From: Rhinopomastus cyanomelas
Taxonomy: Eukaryota > Chordata > Aves > Bucerotiformes > Rhinopomastidae
Length of the DNA stretch: 64,000 nt
Assembly (NCBI GenBank): GCA_013400115.1
Contig: VXBP01005591.1
Coordinates: forward strand, 1,294-65,293
Reading direction: 5' to 3'
Under the pieces are notes generated by a model. It did no database searches. It saw nothing but the letters and a program-made list of their open reading frames with translations, and was not told the origin of the DNA. Shown here piece after piece: positions 10,791 through 23,518 of the stretch (positions within the stretch are counted from its first letter, which is position 1; each line of letters starts with the position of its first letter). The translations under genes were made by a program, and so were the position numbers.

Positions 10791-11782
10791 ATCATAGAAT
10801 CATAGAGTCATTAAGGTTGAAGGAGACCTACAAGATCATCGAGTCCAACTATCAACCCAACACCACTGTGGCCACTAAACCATGTTTTCAAGTGCCAGAT
10901 CTGCGGTTTTTTTTAACAACTCCAGGGATAGCGACTCCACCAGCTCCCTGGGCAGCCTGTTCTAGTATCTGACTACTCTTTCAATGAAGACGTTTTTCCT
11001 AATGTGCAATCTAAACCTCCCCAGCACAACTTGAGACCATTTCCTCTTTTTCTATCACTAGCGGCTTGGGAGAAGAAACTGAATCTTTCTCTCTACAACC
11101 TCCTTTCTGGTAGTTGTAAAGAGCTGTAAGGTCTCCCCTCAGCCAACTTTTCTCCAGGTTAAACCACTCCTGTTCCCTCAGCTGCTCCTCATAAGACCTG
11201 CTCTCCAGGCACTTCACTAGCTTCACTGCCCTTCTGTGGACCCACTTCAGCATCTCAACATCCTTCTTGTATTGGTGTCCCCAAAACTGAATGCAGTATT
11301 TGAGGTGAGACCACACTAATTACAGGGGGATGATCAGTTCTCTAGTCCTGCTAGCCACACTATTTCTGTTGCAGGCCATGGTGCTCTTGGCTATCTGGGC
11401 GCACTGCTGGCTGATGTTTAGCCCATCCATGAATTGGTATCCCCAGGTCCTTTTCTGCTGAGTGGTTCTCCAGCCACTCTTCCCAAGCCTGTAGCCTTGC
11501 ATGGGGTTCTTGTCACTGACATGTAGGACCTGGCAGTTGGTTCTTGCTGAACCTCGTAAAATTGAGCCTGACCCATTGATCCAGCCTGTCCAGGTCCATT
11601 TGCAGGGCTTTCCTACCCTCAAGCAGATCAACATACCCACCCAGTGTGGTGTCCTCTGCAAACTGTCTGAGAGTGCACTCTGATCCCCTCATTCAGGTAA
11701 TCGATAAAGATGTTAAACAAGACTGGCCTCAATACTGAGCCCTGGGGAACACCACTTGTGACAGGCTACCAACTTGATTTAA
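10791..11782 (-). mobile_element. CR1 LINE, about 1 kb 3' portion
   Basis: The left end has the duplicated ATCATAGA tail and GGTTGAAGGAGACC, typical of a CR1 3' end in reverse orientation. Minus-strand pieces encode HRRAVKLVKCLESRSYEEQL, then QQCAQIAKSTMACNRNSVAS. Near 11700-11755 lies the complement of the reverse-transcriptase VPQGS...PVLFN motif. Many frameshifts separate these pieces and substitutions are frequent, so it is an older subfamily than the 34-kb and 39-kb copies. The catalytic reverse transcriptase is degraded. Confidence 0.93.
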
Positions 11783-12914
11783 GTGGCTGTGAGTCTCTCC
11801 TGAAGCTCAGTAGGTGCCTGGTAATAGATGCCATCTCTGTGCTGTGAATGACTGTAGGAAAGTGACCCTTAAATCTGCAAAAGCTGTTTGTAATTTCTTG
11901 GAATGACTCCCCACTGAGATAACAGAAACCATGTGAAGGGTAGCACTCCTACATATCTTAGGTCAATGCTCAGCTTTGGGTTGCTGGACATCATTCTCCT
12001 AAGTACTCTGCAGCTCAAATCCTAGAGAAAATCAGACCAGTAAACTGAATTCAGCAGTTTTTCAGACTGGCTTGTGTTTAGCTCCTTTTGGGAAGAAGTT
12101 GAGTCACTCTCAACAGCTGTCATGTTATGACGCTTTCCGCAGAGTGCTGTTAAGTCTTGAGCTTTGCAGTTTGCTAGTTCTGCCTTTTGGCTGAAGCTTC
12201 ATTCAGTTATGAAATTATGATTTCAGTTTTCATTTAAAACTAAAAGCAACTATTAACCTTGTACACATAGAAATCTGAAACTGTGAAGCAGTACAAAGCT
12301 CTACAATATTTTACATTTTTCGAAGATTAAAAATTATCACACAACCCCCCCAAAACCTCAGAAAAAGAAAAACAGTAGTGTTTTTCTTTAAGATAGTTTC
12401 TCTTTTCTCCCCTGCTGAGTTGCTACAACCCTCTGCTTTGGGAGGCCAATGGGGAGAGATTTTAGAAAGGACTACCAGTGCGAGGTCTGAGAGCAGAGTG
12501 AAGAATGACTGTTCTGAGACGTGATAAAATAGGAAATGATGATCTGGAGTAATATTTGTGAGCACTGCATGCTGTGAGGAGTTCTGTGCCTGGAATAATT
12601 AGGAGGCACAATCCCACTATTGTCTTGCAGACCTCTGTATGGGATCCATGGTTTGGGAATACTGAGCAGGTTGTATCTCTCTTTATTTTTCCCTTACATC
12701 CTTTTCTCACCTGTTTTGTTTTCATCAATCACTGTGGAGTTTCTTCACTTTTCACAGTCTGTTATAACTCAAAAATATCAGGGCTTTTCGTTCAATTTAG
12801 TCTTCCTAAATACTAAGTTACCTGGTCTCCTACTGTTCTTCCCACTTGTGTTTCTCAGTGTTTGACTGCAGTCTTTCTGTAGGATTTTTCTTACAGAAGT
12901 GGAGCCCACCATTT
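11783..12914. other. Unique noncoding block
   Basis: Mixed-composition sequence with no repeat or gene recognised. Overlapping 80-90-codon frames around 12460-12860 on both strands have no family resemblance and are treated as chance. Confidence 0.5.
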
Positions 12915-13388
12915 CACAGAATCACAGAATCATTAGGGATTGGAAGGGACCTCGAAAAATCATCCAGTCCAATCCCCCCACCAACAGCAGGACCACCTAG
13001 ACCAAGTCACTCAGGAACACATCCAGGCGGGTCTTGAACATCTCCTCTGAAAGAGACTTCACAACCACCTTGGGCAGCCTGTTCCAGTGCTCTGTCATGC
13101 TCACTGTGAAGAAGTTCCTTCTCAGGTTGATGTGGAACCTTCCATGTTCCAGCTTACAACCACTGCCCCTCGTCCTATCACTAGATGACACTGAGAAGAG
13201 CTCGGCTCCATCCTCCAGACACCCACCCCTCACATATTTATAGACATTAATGAGGTCACCCCTCAGTCTCCTCTTTTCCAAGCTAAAGAGACCCAGCTCC
13301 CTCAGCCTCTCCTTGTAAGGGAGATGCTCCACCTCCTTCATCATCCTCATTGCCCTATGCTGGACTCTCTCCAGCAGCTCCACGTTTA
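12915..13388 (-). mobile_element. CR1 LINE 3' fragment (head-to-head partner 1)
   Basis: It begins with two AGAATCACAG-type tail units and GGGATTGGAAGGGACC. The minus strand encodes one nearly continuous frame, NVELLERVQHRAMRMMKEVE through the WNRLPKVVVKSLS motif to the ORF2 C-terminus. This is one of the better-preserved copies, so it is relatively young. It ends at about 13388, about 45 bp from an opposite-strand CR1. Confidence 0.95.
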
Positions 13389-13431
13389 TTCCAGCTTCAC
13401 ATACCAGAGACTTCACAGGACTCAGAAAAGT

Positions 13432-13576
13432 GGTCTCCTTCAGTGGAGATGTTTAAGACCCTCCTGGATGTGTTCCTGTGTGACTTGGTGTAGGTGATCC
13501 TGCTGTGTCAGAGGGATTGGACTTGATGATCTTTTGGGGTCACTTCCAATCCCTAATGATTCTGTGATTCTGTGTA
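13432..13576 (+). mobile_element. CR1 LINE 3' end (head-to-head partner 2)
   Basis: It covers the last coding codons (a TFKTLLDVFLCDLV-like segment), the 3' UTR and two terminal ATTCTGTG-type octamers. It belongs to the same subfamily as the preceding minus-strand copy. The 3'-terminal ~140 bp of the two form an inverted repeat with a spacer of about 360 bp. 5' truncation at about 13432 is typical of CR1. Confidence 0.92.
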
Positions 13577-16500
13577 ATGCAGAGTTAAAATAATCCTTAA
13601 TATACAGTCATTCCACCTCAGTTTGGGCTTCTGATGCATTTATGCTGTTCTAGTTTGCCTGAGTGCAAAGGCCAAGAAATGGCTGCTACTCAGCTTCAAA
13701 AAAGGCAGGCAGCAGGAGTTGTTAGCAAGGAAAACACGTTCAAGCCTTTGGTTTAAATGATTAAAAGTTTAAGTGGAAACAGTGTTTCTTGGTAACAGAT
13801 CTGACAGAGGGAGACATGTAAGACCCAAAATATATGAATAATATGGTTTTACGACCATTGTGTTGCAGGAGGTTGTTTTTAATGGGGTTTTTTGTTTCTT
13901 TTTGTCTTCCTTTTCTTGTGTTCATTGTGTCAAGGAAATCTGGAATGGAACTGTTTTCTGTTAGGTAAACAACAGCTGCTTAAGGCTTATTTTCCTGGCT
14001 TTTCTAATGACAGTGTTGTTTGGTTTAGTTAGACCTTTTAGTCCTTGTAGAGTTGACAAGAGGTGATTTTTCATGGTTAACTACTTAACTGTTGGAACTT
14101 TGTGTCCAACAGATCAAGGCCAACTACAAAGTTTTTAGTATAATTTTTGGGGTTTTAAAAAATTGTAATTCTATTCCCTCTTTGCTAGGATGTGCTGCCC
14201 AGGTTCTGGCTTTACTCTATTACTAACAGCAATATGAGGATGAAGCTTTCTCTGAGCTAGGGAAAGGATGGGTAGTTGCCACATACTATTTACTGAGCTT
14301 CTTTCACTGTAAGGAATATATTTGGGTGCCCTTCAGTTTTGTATTTTGTTTCTTTGCAATCTAATTCTAATTCTAATTACCAGGTCCAAATAAACCCTTC
14401 ACTCTCAGGATGACTGGGCCTGGACTTAGTAAAATTTGGCCTGAAGAATGTTATTTTTTAAGTTTCTGCAAGTGTTAGGATTCTGGCACGTCCTAATGTC
14501 TCAAGTTTATTTTAATGAGTACTAAAAATACAAAGTACATACTATTAGTGGGTAACAGTAGGAAAGATCTATTTATTGTTGTCTGATAGATATGTTCCGA
14601 GTGAAAAGAAGTATTCTTCCTGGCCTATTGAGGCATTTAATAATAAAGTATTTCCTAGGTTTGCCTTTTTGTGTTAGTTGTTACTTAAATTTCTGATTCA
14701 GCTGCTGAGGATCCAGCCATGAAGGGATAAATTAGAAATGCATTACATGGTGTTTTGTTTTTTGTCATTATCCAAAGTACTGAACTGCCTTCTTTCAGTA
14801 GAATTTGTAATAGTGCTTCATTGGTCTAGCTGTTTGTTGGAAAATATTCAAAGACTGTGGATGGGATAATGCCTATTTCCCATAGCAGCAGACTCCCTTA
14901 AAACTAATGGCCATGTTATTCTGCTTGGGTGAGTAGATCCACCTAGTGTCACTTGTAATTCAAGTAATGGGATTGCCTGGTACCTCGCTATAGACCTTTT
15001 GTACTGAAAGTCAGCAGAAAGTGGCAGCAAATGTCATTGTTGTTACAAGCAGCATATGAAATAACATAGGCATCACTGAATACGACAGTTTTCTAGAATG
15101 CTGCAAAATTGGACTAAATGCACTGCCTGCTTAAAGGACAGAGACCAAGTCTTGCTGCAATGGGCAACAGCAGAAGTAGGCTGAGAGTGATGGGACTTGA
15201 ACTGATGTACTGAAAGATATAATATACTTATTGTTTAATCATGTGGATAGAGTACAGGATGGAAACATTGAGAATAAGAAGCTTACAGTAAGAGCTACTG
15301 CTTAATCTAAGCAATAGCTTCTGAGGCTCCTTAATCTTCTAGGTGAATTGTATAGATGCACTAAGTCTGACAAGACAAGTAAAAGAATAAAAATCTTTTA
15401 AGTCAGTAAAATAGTAGATTTTAATTTCTGCTATTCTACAAGGGTTTGGGCAAAGTGAAATAAAAGAGGGGAAGGCAAAATTTTGCCCTACATTAGCCCT
15501 GTTCATGATTTAGGAAACGAAGAAATGATTCTAATGTGCCACTTTTTTTGTCCTTTTGGAAGCATAATAACTACAAGCTTGGAGTCCTCAGTCTTGACTG
15601 AGGAGTTGTGATGGCAGTGATGCTGATTGACATGGTTTGTGGTTAAATATTGCCATGGTGCCAAAAAGCTTCAGCTATGTCTGAGAAAAACACGTCCTGT
15701 ACTAACTGTCTCTGTTCCATGGGACTTGTGGCTTATAAGTTAGCAAGAAATGCAAGCTTGCAAGGATGTTCTGATCTGCCTGAGGGATAGATAACTGCTG
15801 CCCATAATCATGATGTGTTGAGTGGGCAGGACTGGAGTAGCATGGTTTTAATCAATGGGAATGATGTGGTATGGGTGGGAGTAGAATGAAGAAAAAAATG
15901 TAGTAGGTCTTAACATGCCCATCTTACTAGTTGAAAATGTGAACACACTTATGAAGCTGGGCTTCTCAACAATTTTGCTTGTGTGGGCATGTATTGGTGT
16001 TACGCTTGTGACCACAGAAGGCAAGGTAATGCAAGTAAATGCTGGTATTCTGATGGTAGGTAGAGGGTCCCCAAGTAAAGCTTCCCCCTATGCAAGGGAC
16101 AGAGATCACTGCTTATTGCAATATGTGTTTGGAGAGCCATAAATCAGTGTAATTTTTCTGAGCCAGAGAATCATAAAAGCTGTTTAGCATATTTGTTATT
16201 ACTACCACAGGTCATTAATCTTGAAAGCTCTGTAATGTTAAGAGACTGCTTTCTCTGACCTGTCTGTCATGCCAGTTGTTGAAGAGCGCATTAACTTGAA
16301 CAGTTAAAGCAACTTTTAAGGCTTCTATAAGATGTCTAAATTACATGCCTCGGAAAGGTTTTCTAGGAAGTTTAATTAGATACCAAAGAATACAGATGGA
16401 TGTAATTTAATGGCTCAGAAGGGATGGATTGCTAAACACTGTGCAACTTTTTTTTCTTCATAAGCTTTTGCTTAATTCACACAGTTTCCATGAATGCTAA

Positions 16501-17576
16501 GTAATGAAATATTTAGCAGACATTTTAATAAGCACTATATTAGACAGTAAAAAACTAAACATTTACAAATCTTCTAAAGTCTGTAGTAGATAGATGATGC
16601 AATAATTTCATTTTTTGTCTATGCTGCTATAAGTATCTTAAGAAAAATTCCTATCCCTTCCAAGTCCAGAAAATCTTGTACAATAAAGTCTTATGTGGGT
16701 TCCTGTTGAAGACTGCAAAGCTGTCAGCCATTAGTAGTCAAATAATATCAATCTCATGCTTAAAAACAAGAAATTAAGGATCACTTTTACTACCCTTTGC
16801 TATGTATGCCTCTCTTTTCCATTAGAGCCTCATCTATTTGCTTGTTTTCAGCTTTAGTTTCCTTTTCACTGTTAATTCCTCTATCTTGTGTGCTTCTCAG
16901 CTCTTCGTCTTCCTGTTGCCTCTCACTTACTTTGTTCTTCTGCATTTCTCTGAATTCTTGGCCACAAACCCCTGGCTTAAAACTTTAGTTGACTGTGTGG
17001 AGGCAGTGGTGAATGGGATGCATGACTGCATTGTCATGAGAAACTGCAGAAACTTGAGAAGTAGTGTTCTTCTGTGGCTTCAGGCCTGTTGAAACAAATG
17101 GTCAGAAACCAGCTCTGTAATTACAGTGACCTTCCATAAGAGTTGGCAATTTAAGGTGACCTTTACCTCTCCTGGATGTCTTCTCTGCCTGCAGAGTGAG
17201 TACCTCAGTTTTTGCTCTGAGCACATTGCTTTCTCTACTGTATCCACTTCCCTAACAAAAATAACTTCAGGACTCATTCTTTAAAGTCTAAGCAATGAAC
17301 CTAAATACGTTTAATTAAAACTTGTAAGACCAGTGATTTAATCTCCCTTTTAATCTCGTTCTTATTAGCACAAAAAATACTGGAATGTCTTCTTCAGCAG
17401 AGAAAACACTAGTTTCTGTCAGTCCATTTCCCTTTGTTCAGGGAACAGACTGGTTAGCCCAGCCTTGGTGTGTCCCAGAAACATACAAAAAGCAAAAGAA
17501 TGGGAATATTGCTGTATTGCTCAATTCAGTGTAGTAGAATTATTGAGAGAAACAACCATTAACCTATCTGTACCAA
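13577..17576. other. Unique noncoding block, 4 kb
   Basis: AT-rich sequence with no recognised gene or interspersed repeat. A short TAATTC hexamer array lies at 14361-14379. Pyrimidine-rich stretches around 16800-17270 contain only chance-like reading frames. Confidence 0.55.
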
Positions 17577-17700
17577 GCCCACAAGTAAACCATGTTTGTA
17601 AGCTCCAATTGTACATGACTTTTAAACACATCCAGGGATGATGATTCAACCACCTCCCTGGGAAGCCTGTTCCAATGCCTGAGTAATCATGTGCTGAAGA
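17577..17700 (-). mobile_element. Old CR1 3' fragment
   Basis: Recognisable CR1 segments are AAACCATGTTTG..AAG, AACACATCCAGGGATGATGA and CCACCTCCCTGGGAAGCCTG, in reverse orientation. The extreme 3' tail is eroded and coding identity is low. This is an ancient, heavily mutated copy. Confidence 0.75.
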
Positions 17701-17993
17701 CTTATGTTAGAAGGGACAAAATGAAGCCAGAAGATTCAGTTTGGGTTTGCATGTGTCCAGATCAAGATGCATTGAGACTGGAAATGCTTTTTAAAATTTT
17801 CCATATAAATTGATATCTTAAAAAAATTAAATATTTATAAAATTATTTTATTTCACTGTATTTTTGCTCTTTCCAAAGAGATATAGACAGACAAATACGA
17901 AAAGGCAGGTATCTTTCCCAAGCCATCTGTGTGCTTCTGCAAGGATCATAAATTACTTCTGTAGCTGTTCCGTGTAGCTGGGTGTGATAAAAT
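17701..17993. other. Unique noncoding sequence
   Basis: No gene or repeat recognised; it ends at an assembly gap. Confidence 0.5.
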
Positions 17994-18025
17994 NNNNNNN
18001 NNNNNNNNNNNNNNNNNNNNNNNNN
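17994..18025. other. Assembly gap (32 N)
   Basis: Thirty-two consecutive N. The flanks are AT-rich and not obviously repeated. The real size of the gap is unknown. Confidence 0.99.
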
Positions 18026-19494
18026 TTGTTAAGGAACATTTCCCACCCTTACCTTGGATTCCTTCCATGGTGCGTTGTGATGTAGAATTCAGAAACCTTT
18101 CATTTTCATATATTTGTTATTGAATTTATGTAAATGGGTTATGATACTGCTGTGGGAAATTCAATTTCAAAACTGTATATGTAAAGCCTTGAGAAAAATT
18201 TCAGTTCGTTTATGTTTTAGATAAAACCAATGGAGTATTTCCCACATATCAGAAGCCGGGATTCAGAAGAAGTGAGATGAGGAAGGTCTTATCAGCACGT
18301 TAGACCTGATAATCACTAAGCAAAATGCATATAGTCACCTCCCAGGAACTGTTATTCCATTCACTTTGTGGCCCTAATCAGGTTTCTTGTTTCAGTGAGA
18401 TGAGTGTTAAAAAACCTCGGTGGTTAAAACCATTGTAAAATAATGAGAAATGGAGGCAGTTAAACCAGATTTGTAGTAATTTGTGATCTTAGTTTTGCAG
18501 CTAAGACATTCTATTTTCTATTTATGATCACAAGTACTATGCTATCTTGTATAATGTTGGTTGGCACATAACAAATTGAATCTATTTGCCTAATCTTAAT
18601 ATGTCTGTGCATTACATAAGGGGCAAGACAGCAGTCTATAAGAAAACGAATCAAAGCAACCATCTGCTTCTATTTGTGATGGTGTAGAATTCTGGACTAC
18701 AAGCGGTATTTCATTGGTGCACAACTTACAAGGCAGCCTAAAAAGAGGCTTTATGAGAGAAAATCTCTTGTTCACTAGAAAACATCTTTAAAAACGTTCC
18801 CATAGATAAATCCCTGCAAATCACTGGTTGGAGTAAGAGGAATTATGATTTACATTGCAGTCAATGTAAGATATGTCATCATGGTCTTTAATGGCTCTTG
18901 TAAGTCTGAAGAATGTAATTTGCACACTGCAATGCTATGAAGATGTGTCTTTCTGAAAAGGAAAAGTCTTTTGGGGGTTGATTTATAGTAGTTTATTACT
19001 TTAACCATGGGCACGTATAAAGGCGCCCAGGCGCATGTCAAGGCTTTTATAATTTTTTTTGTGCTCTAGTCATGTCTAAAGTTACACTCCTTACAGGACT
19101 GTAAAGCTGATAACATTGTTCTTAAGGTGTTTCTAGCTAAGATACTTCTAGCCCATTAGAATGAATAAGCAGAATTAACATCTGCTTTGTGAATTTTCAG
19201 AAACCTAGTTGCAAAGGATACTTGTTAGCATCATGATAACAGTTATCCTAAGGTCAATATTGACAGGAATTCTGATATGTCTCAGAATGTCAGTGTGAAA
19301 AGTGACCATGTGGCCTTCTACTCTAGTTGCTTCAAATTAGGAAAAGAAACATAAATATTCTGAGAAATGTGGCAGTATTAAGAGTGTCGTAGGTCCATAC
19401 TGGCAGTCATACTCTGCTACCAAAAATGTTGTGGATTGGAAATATTTTGACTATATTTTGACTAAGAACTTTTAGCTAAAGTGCTAAACATAAA
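18026..19494. other. Unique block with a TATA/GC-rich spot
   Basis: AT-rich noncoding sequence. At 19012-19036 a CACGTATAAAGG segment is followed by GCGCCCAGGCGC, a local GC peak next to a TATA-like motif. It could be a core promoter on the plus strand, but no transcript evidence is visible. Nothing else is recognised. Confidence 0.45.
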
Positions 19495-20050
19495 AGGAGG
19501 GTTTCAGAAAATCACTTATGAATTTGCAGGCAATGAAACAAATTACTGAATTGGGGGAAAAAAGGCATCAAGATGTTTTAATTCACCCCCACACAACACA
19601 CATGGGGATTAGTCACAATGCTCTCACATAACTAAGTCAGAAACCCTTAAGTCCAAAACACTAAAAAGGAATAAGAGACAGTTCCAAGTTTCTGATTTAT
19701 TTTCTGAAGCCACAGTGGTCGCCTGAGTCCTCGGTCTCAGTGGACATCACAGAAGTTAGCCTCATAAATGTCTAAAGTTTGGAAAACAGTCACTCTGAAT
19801 GGACAAAGAGAGTACACCAGACCACAAAAATCCAGATGAAGCTTCTTCCCACTGAAAATCTTCAAAGCAGCAGTCATTTTCTTGGCTTTTCTTCAACAGC
19901 ACTGTGTCTCTCACCACAGATGAGATGAAAAAATTCCAAAATGCAGAACCCGGAACAACAAGAAGCAGAGAGGGAGTCGGGAAGGGGGAAGTGGCATGGG
20001 AGAGGAGGGGGGCAGAAATTTTCCCCAAACCCAAACATTTCTGTGGAAAA
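19495..20050 (-). repeat. Unclassified interspersed repeat, copy 1 (LTR-like)
   Basis: Its left 130 bp resembles the left part of 29661-30290. Both have GCAGGCAA, a (T)TGGGGAAAAA block, TTTAATTCACCCC and CTCACATAACT in the same order and spacing. Read on the minus strand it contains AATAAA (complement at 19696-19701) and GTGAATTAAAAC, which would suit the 3' part of an LTR or retroviral segment. Right of about 19640 the two copies no longer align by eye. Strand and class are tentative. Confidence 0.5.
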
Positions 20051-21578
20051 CAGAAATTAAATTTACATATTATACTTAGTCTTTAAAACCATGACATAAG
20101 AGCAACCTATAAGATAAAAATGTAACATTTATTACGGGATAGTCTGTGTTTTACCCAGTAATAAGAACAAGGCATATCCCAAACCACAGTTGGGATAAGG
20201 TTTCTTTTTCCCTTGAAGATGTGCAAAGGTTTTCAGAGTGCTTTTGAGGGCAGGTTGAGAACACTAGCATTTCAGTTTTGACTTAAACAAGATGTAATAA
20301 GCTGCTTTTTTAAAAGTCTTTTTAATTTTGTGAAGAAATTAATTTGAGACGAGATCAAAGCACACTAAACCTCTTCTTTCAGTTTGCTTTTAATTGGTGT
20401 AATGTCTCCTGCTGCTGCTTTGAAAAAGTGTGGGCTTCATTCAAACCACTATGAAAGACTTGGAGCAATTGCTTGTTTTGTCTGGATTTTGTGATGCCTG
20501 GCTGGTCAGAATGTACATACGAGAGCAAGGGAATTGGTGATAGGAGAGCAGGAAAGAGGTTAAGCAGATGAATAGCTATCTCTGGAAAAGCTGCTCCATG
20601 CCCAGAATATTATGCGCTATAAAAATAAGGTTACACTACTCAGCAAAATTTCCAGTTACTTAGAGAAGACATTTATATTTTTCCTTGCCCTGTGCTAGTG
20701 AAAGTTAACACAATCCCTTTTGCTCTCTTGAGACCAATTGTTCAGTCTACAATCATTCAGTTTCCTCTTGAAATTGCTTTCAGAAATTGCCTGAGTGGAG
20801 ATGACATTTTAAGAGCAGCCACAGGAAAAAAAAAATTAAAAGAAGCATTTCAGAAGTTAAATTAAACTATTTTGGAGAAGTCCATTAAAATTGACTTTCT
20901 CAGTAAGAACAAGATCTTAACTTTGGCTAACTGCTTTACATTTGGGGTCATTTCTACCTGCACAGCACTCTAATCTTTCATATTTATTCGGTTTAAAATA
21001 CATACATTTTGTTAGTTTTCTAATTGTATTATTTCAACTTAAGCTCTGTAAGTTCCTGTTCTGGAAAAATAATTTTCTCTAAGAGTAGGGCTAGAATAAC
21101 GCTTCCAAGTTCTGCTTATTGGTGTTTCCTCAGATTAGATTACAAACAAGAACATCAGTTCAGCTAATATGAATAAGGTATGGCTTCTCTGCCTGGTATA
21201 GTGTGCCAGCCTGGCATTCCATTGGGGAAGCTGCTCATTTTAGTGTTTAATAGTGCTTGTGTGTGTTGAAACCTATGTATCATACTCAGGAGTTTTATCC
21301 TTGAGTATAAATGTTAGTGTTCTCCAAAAATATTTGAAAATAACTCCAGCTTGGAATAAGTGTCTCTCCCAGCTTGGAGTAATTTAAATTAAATTAAAAA
21401 ATGTTAAAAGTATATCATTGTCCAAAGGGACAAGGTCCGTCAGGAGATGCATCTTTTCTTATTTCTTAGACTGGTTAATATAAGCAGGAAAATGACTGTT
21501 GTGTTAAGGGAGCAGTGGACTTGGCAGGGAGTAAACTCCTTCACTTTACAGGTCCAAATCCTGAGCAATACCCAATTT
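20051..21578. other. Unique noncoding block
   Basis: AT-rich; no gene or repeat recognised. Confidence 0.55.
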
Positions 21579-21664
21579 CACACTATGAGTCCAATGACTA
21601 GGTCACATTCACTCGATAGTGACACACTATGAGTCCATATAACTCGGATTCACTCGATAGTGTG
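21579..21664. repeat. Tandem pair of small palindromic units
   Basis: Unit A (21579-21622) and unit B (21623-21664) each begin CACACTATGAGTCC and end CACTCGATAGTG. The beginning of each unit is nearly the reverse complement of its end, so each can fold into a hairpin. The pair sits exactly at the edge of the adjacent minus-strand LTR. Confidence 0.8.
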
Positions 21665-22517
21665 TTCTGTTCTCGTCTAGCCACAATCTATGGACTTGTG
21701 CGGTATCCAGTGAGAAATGGCAAGGCTGGTTCACGTGAACAGGAGTAGTTTATTAGAGCAACAGATTTACAGGTTCTTTATGGATTGTCGGCGATGAGCA
21801 CTGTATGCAAAATATGTGTACACAAATATTAAAATTACCAGAGCACTATGATAAAAAGGCAGCTCTATACTAACGTGTTAGACTACAAAAGTAACTCTCT
21901 AGAGATTTATAAAGTTCTCGAGAAGATTTGTATCTCACCCAAATGTGTCCCTATGAGGGGGAAGGNTCACCCAAAGGCGTCCCTATGGGGGGGGGGAAGG
22001 AGGTCCCAGCCCATCAACTGATTCCAAGGAGTCAGAGGTCCACGAATATTCCCCAACTTGTTCAAGATGGTCTCTTCCCTCTGAATTCCCCCTTTTGCAG
22101 GGCTATTTTATATTATTTTTTGTCTTTAAGGTTGAGCTTGAGTGACTCTAGTCATACAGGTTTTTGTTTCTGATTGGTATAAAATTCTCTCGCTTTGCTT
22201 TTAGCGATTTGTCAAAAAGATGACAGAACGATGACTCAGGGTTGGAAAAGTACAGCTTATCATCTTCAAAGTACCACCAGTTCCCATCCCTGTATATCTT
22301 ATCACAGGCCTTGGCCACAGATGCACATCTCCTCACAAAGGTTGACCACAAGACCTTCATATTGCTTCACCTCTCGTGGTTTGCAGACCAAGTTGCCTGG
22401 GGAACCATCAGAGGAAGGGATTCCTTGCGTTCCAGCTGTACTCCACCCTAGAGGCTTAGAACTTTCCTTAATGTGCAAATAATGCTAAGTTTAATTTTTT
22501 AGTGATCCCACAATGAC
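21661..22517 (-). mobile_element. Endogenous-retrovirus LTR, about 860 bp
   Basis: Read on the minus strand it starts TGTCATTGTGGGATCAC (right end, 22517) and ends ...GAGAACAGAACACA (left end). It has a TATA box TATAAAATAG (complement at 22103-22112) and an AATAAA polyadenylation signal (complement at 21749-21754) followed by CTACTCCTGTTCACGTGAAC. That order, U3-TATA-AATAAA-U5, supports the strand. No coding sequence or primer-binding site is attached, so it is probably a solo LTR. No clear target-site duplication was found. A single N (21966) separates two near-copies of a TCACCCAAA...GTCCCTATG segment, so a duplication or misjoin may lie inside. Confidence 0.65.
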
Positions 22518-23387
22518 AGAAAAGCTTTCAGGCACCTAAACCCTTTTTGAACCCCCAAACATTATTAACATAAACACATCACCTTTTATCTCTAACAGAG
22601 ATGCTCCAATGGTTGTCTAGTTTTCCTGTATTTCATCAGTTTGCCTACCAAAATAATGTTTCTGCTTGGAAATCTTGCTTTGCTTGTGTCCATGAACCAA
22701 CACAGGTAGAATTTTCTATTAATGTTGATCTAAGTCAGTAGATTAGGGAGTTAGTTGAATGTCTGTGGCAAGTGTTGAACCTTCTTGATCTAACTTCTGT
22801 TTTAGTAATGAAAAATCGGTAACCAAACCTTAAATCTGTTTCTCCAACATATAGACATTTACCTTTATGGAATTTATCTGCCTCATGTATTCCTACATGT
22901 CATGGAAGACACTCTTAAAACTCCTACAGTACTGAATATGTATTTTTCCTGCTTTTCCATAGGTCATGTTATCTTGCTGCTTGTTTCTGGGTTGGTAATA
23001 GAAGCTGTCTCTACTGGTCACTACAGATAGCAAACCTGTATGTGTTTTGCATACAGATATTTTGTAGCTTCAATGTTTTAAACATTAAAATTTGCCAACA
23101 GTACACTATAAATTATGTCATCCTCAGCTCTTATGAATTTTCAGTAATATAAAATAGGTGGAGAATGTGCCTTTTTACCTGCTGAAGGTCTAGCTCAAGT
23201 TACTGAGAATTGTGATCCTGTGGTTGCTGTACTTCAAAATGATCTTTAGATTCCTGGTGAGTTAAGTGGGAAATACTGGGTGACTAGGTACAGTTCCTGC
23301 AAAGGGAAGGGGTACTAGGCTAAATGAAAAGCAAAGACTGTAATGAAATCTGTTGGTGTTTAATGTAATGGATTCTGGAAGTGACTG
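22518..23387. other. Unique noncoding block
   Basis: No gene or repeat recognised. Confidence 0.5.
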
Positions 23388-23518
23388 GACTAGAGGAAGT
23401 GGTTGCAAGTTGCCCTGAGGAATGTTTAGGATGGATATAAGAAAGGGGCTTTGGCATTGGAACAGGCTGTCTAAGGTGGTTGTTGATTCACAATCGCTGG
23501 AGATATTTTAGAAAATAG
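23388..23518 (+). mobile_element. Old CR1 fragment
   Basis: Plus-strand sequence follows the CR1 C-terminal coding order: AGAGGAAGTGGTTGCAAG, then ATGTTTAGGATGGATAT, then GGCATTGGAACAGGCTG, then GGTGGTTGTTGATTC. Both ends are eroded and no octamer tail remains. It belongs to an older CR1 type, similar to the 63-kb copy. Confidence 0.8.
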
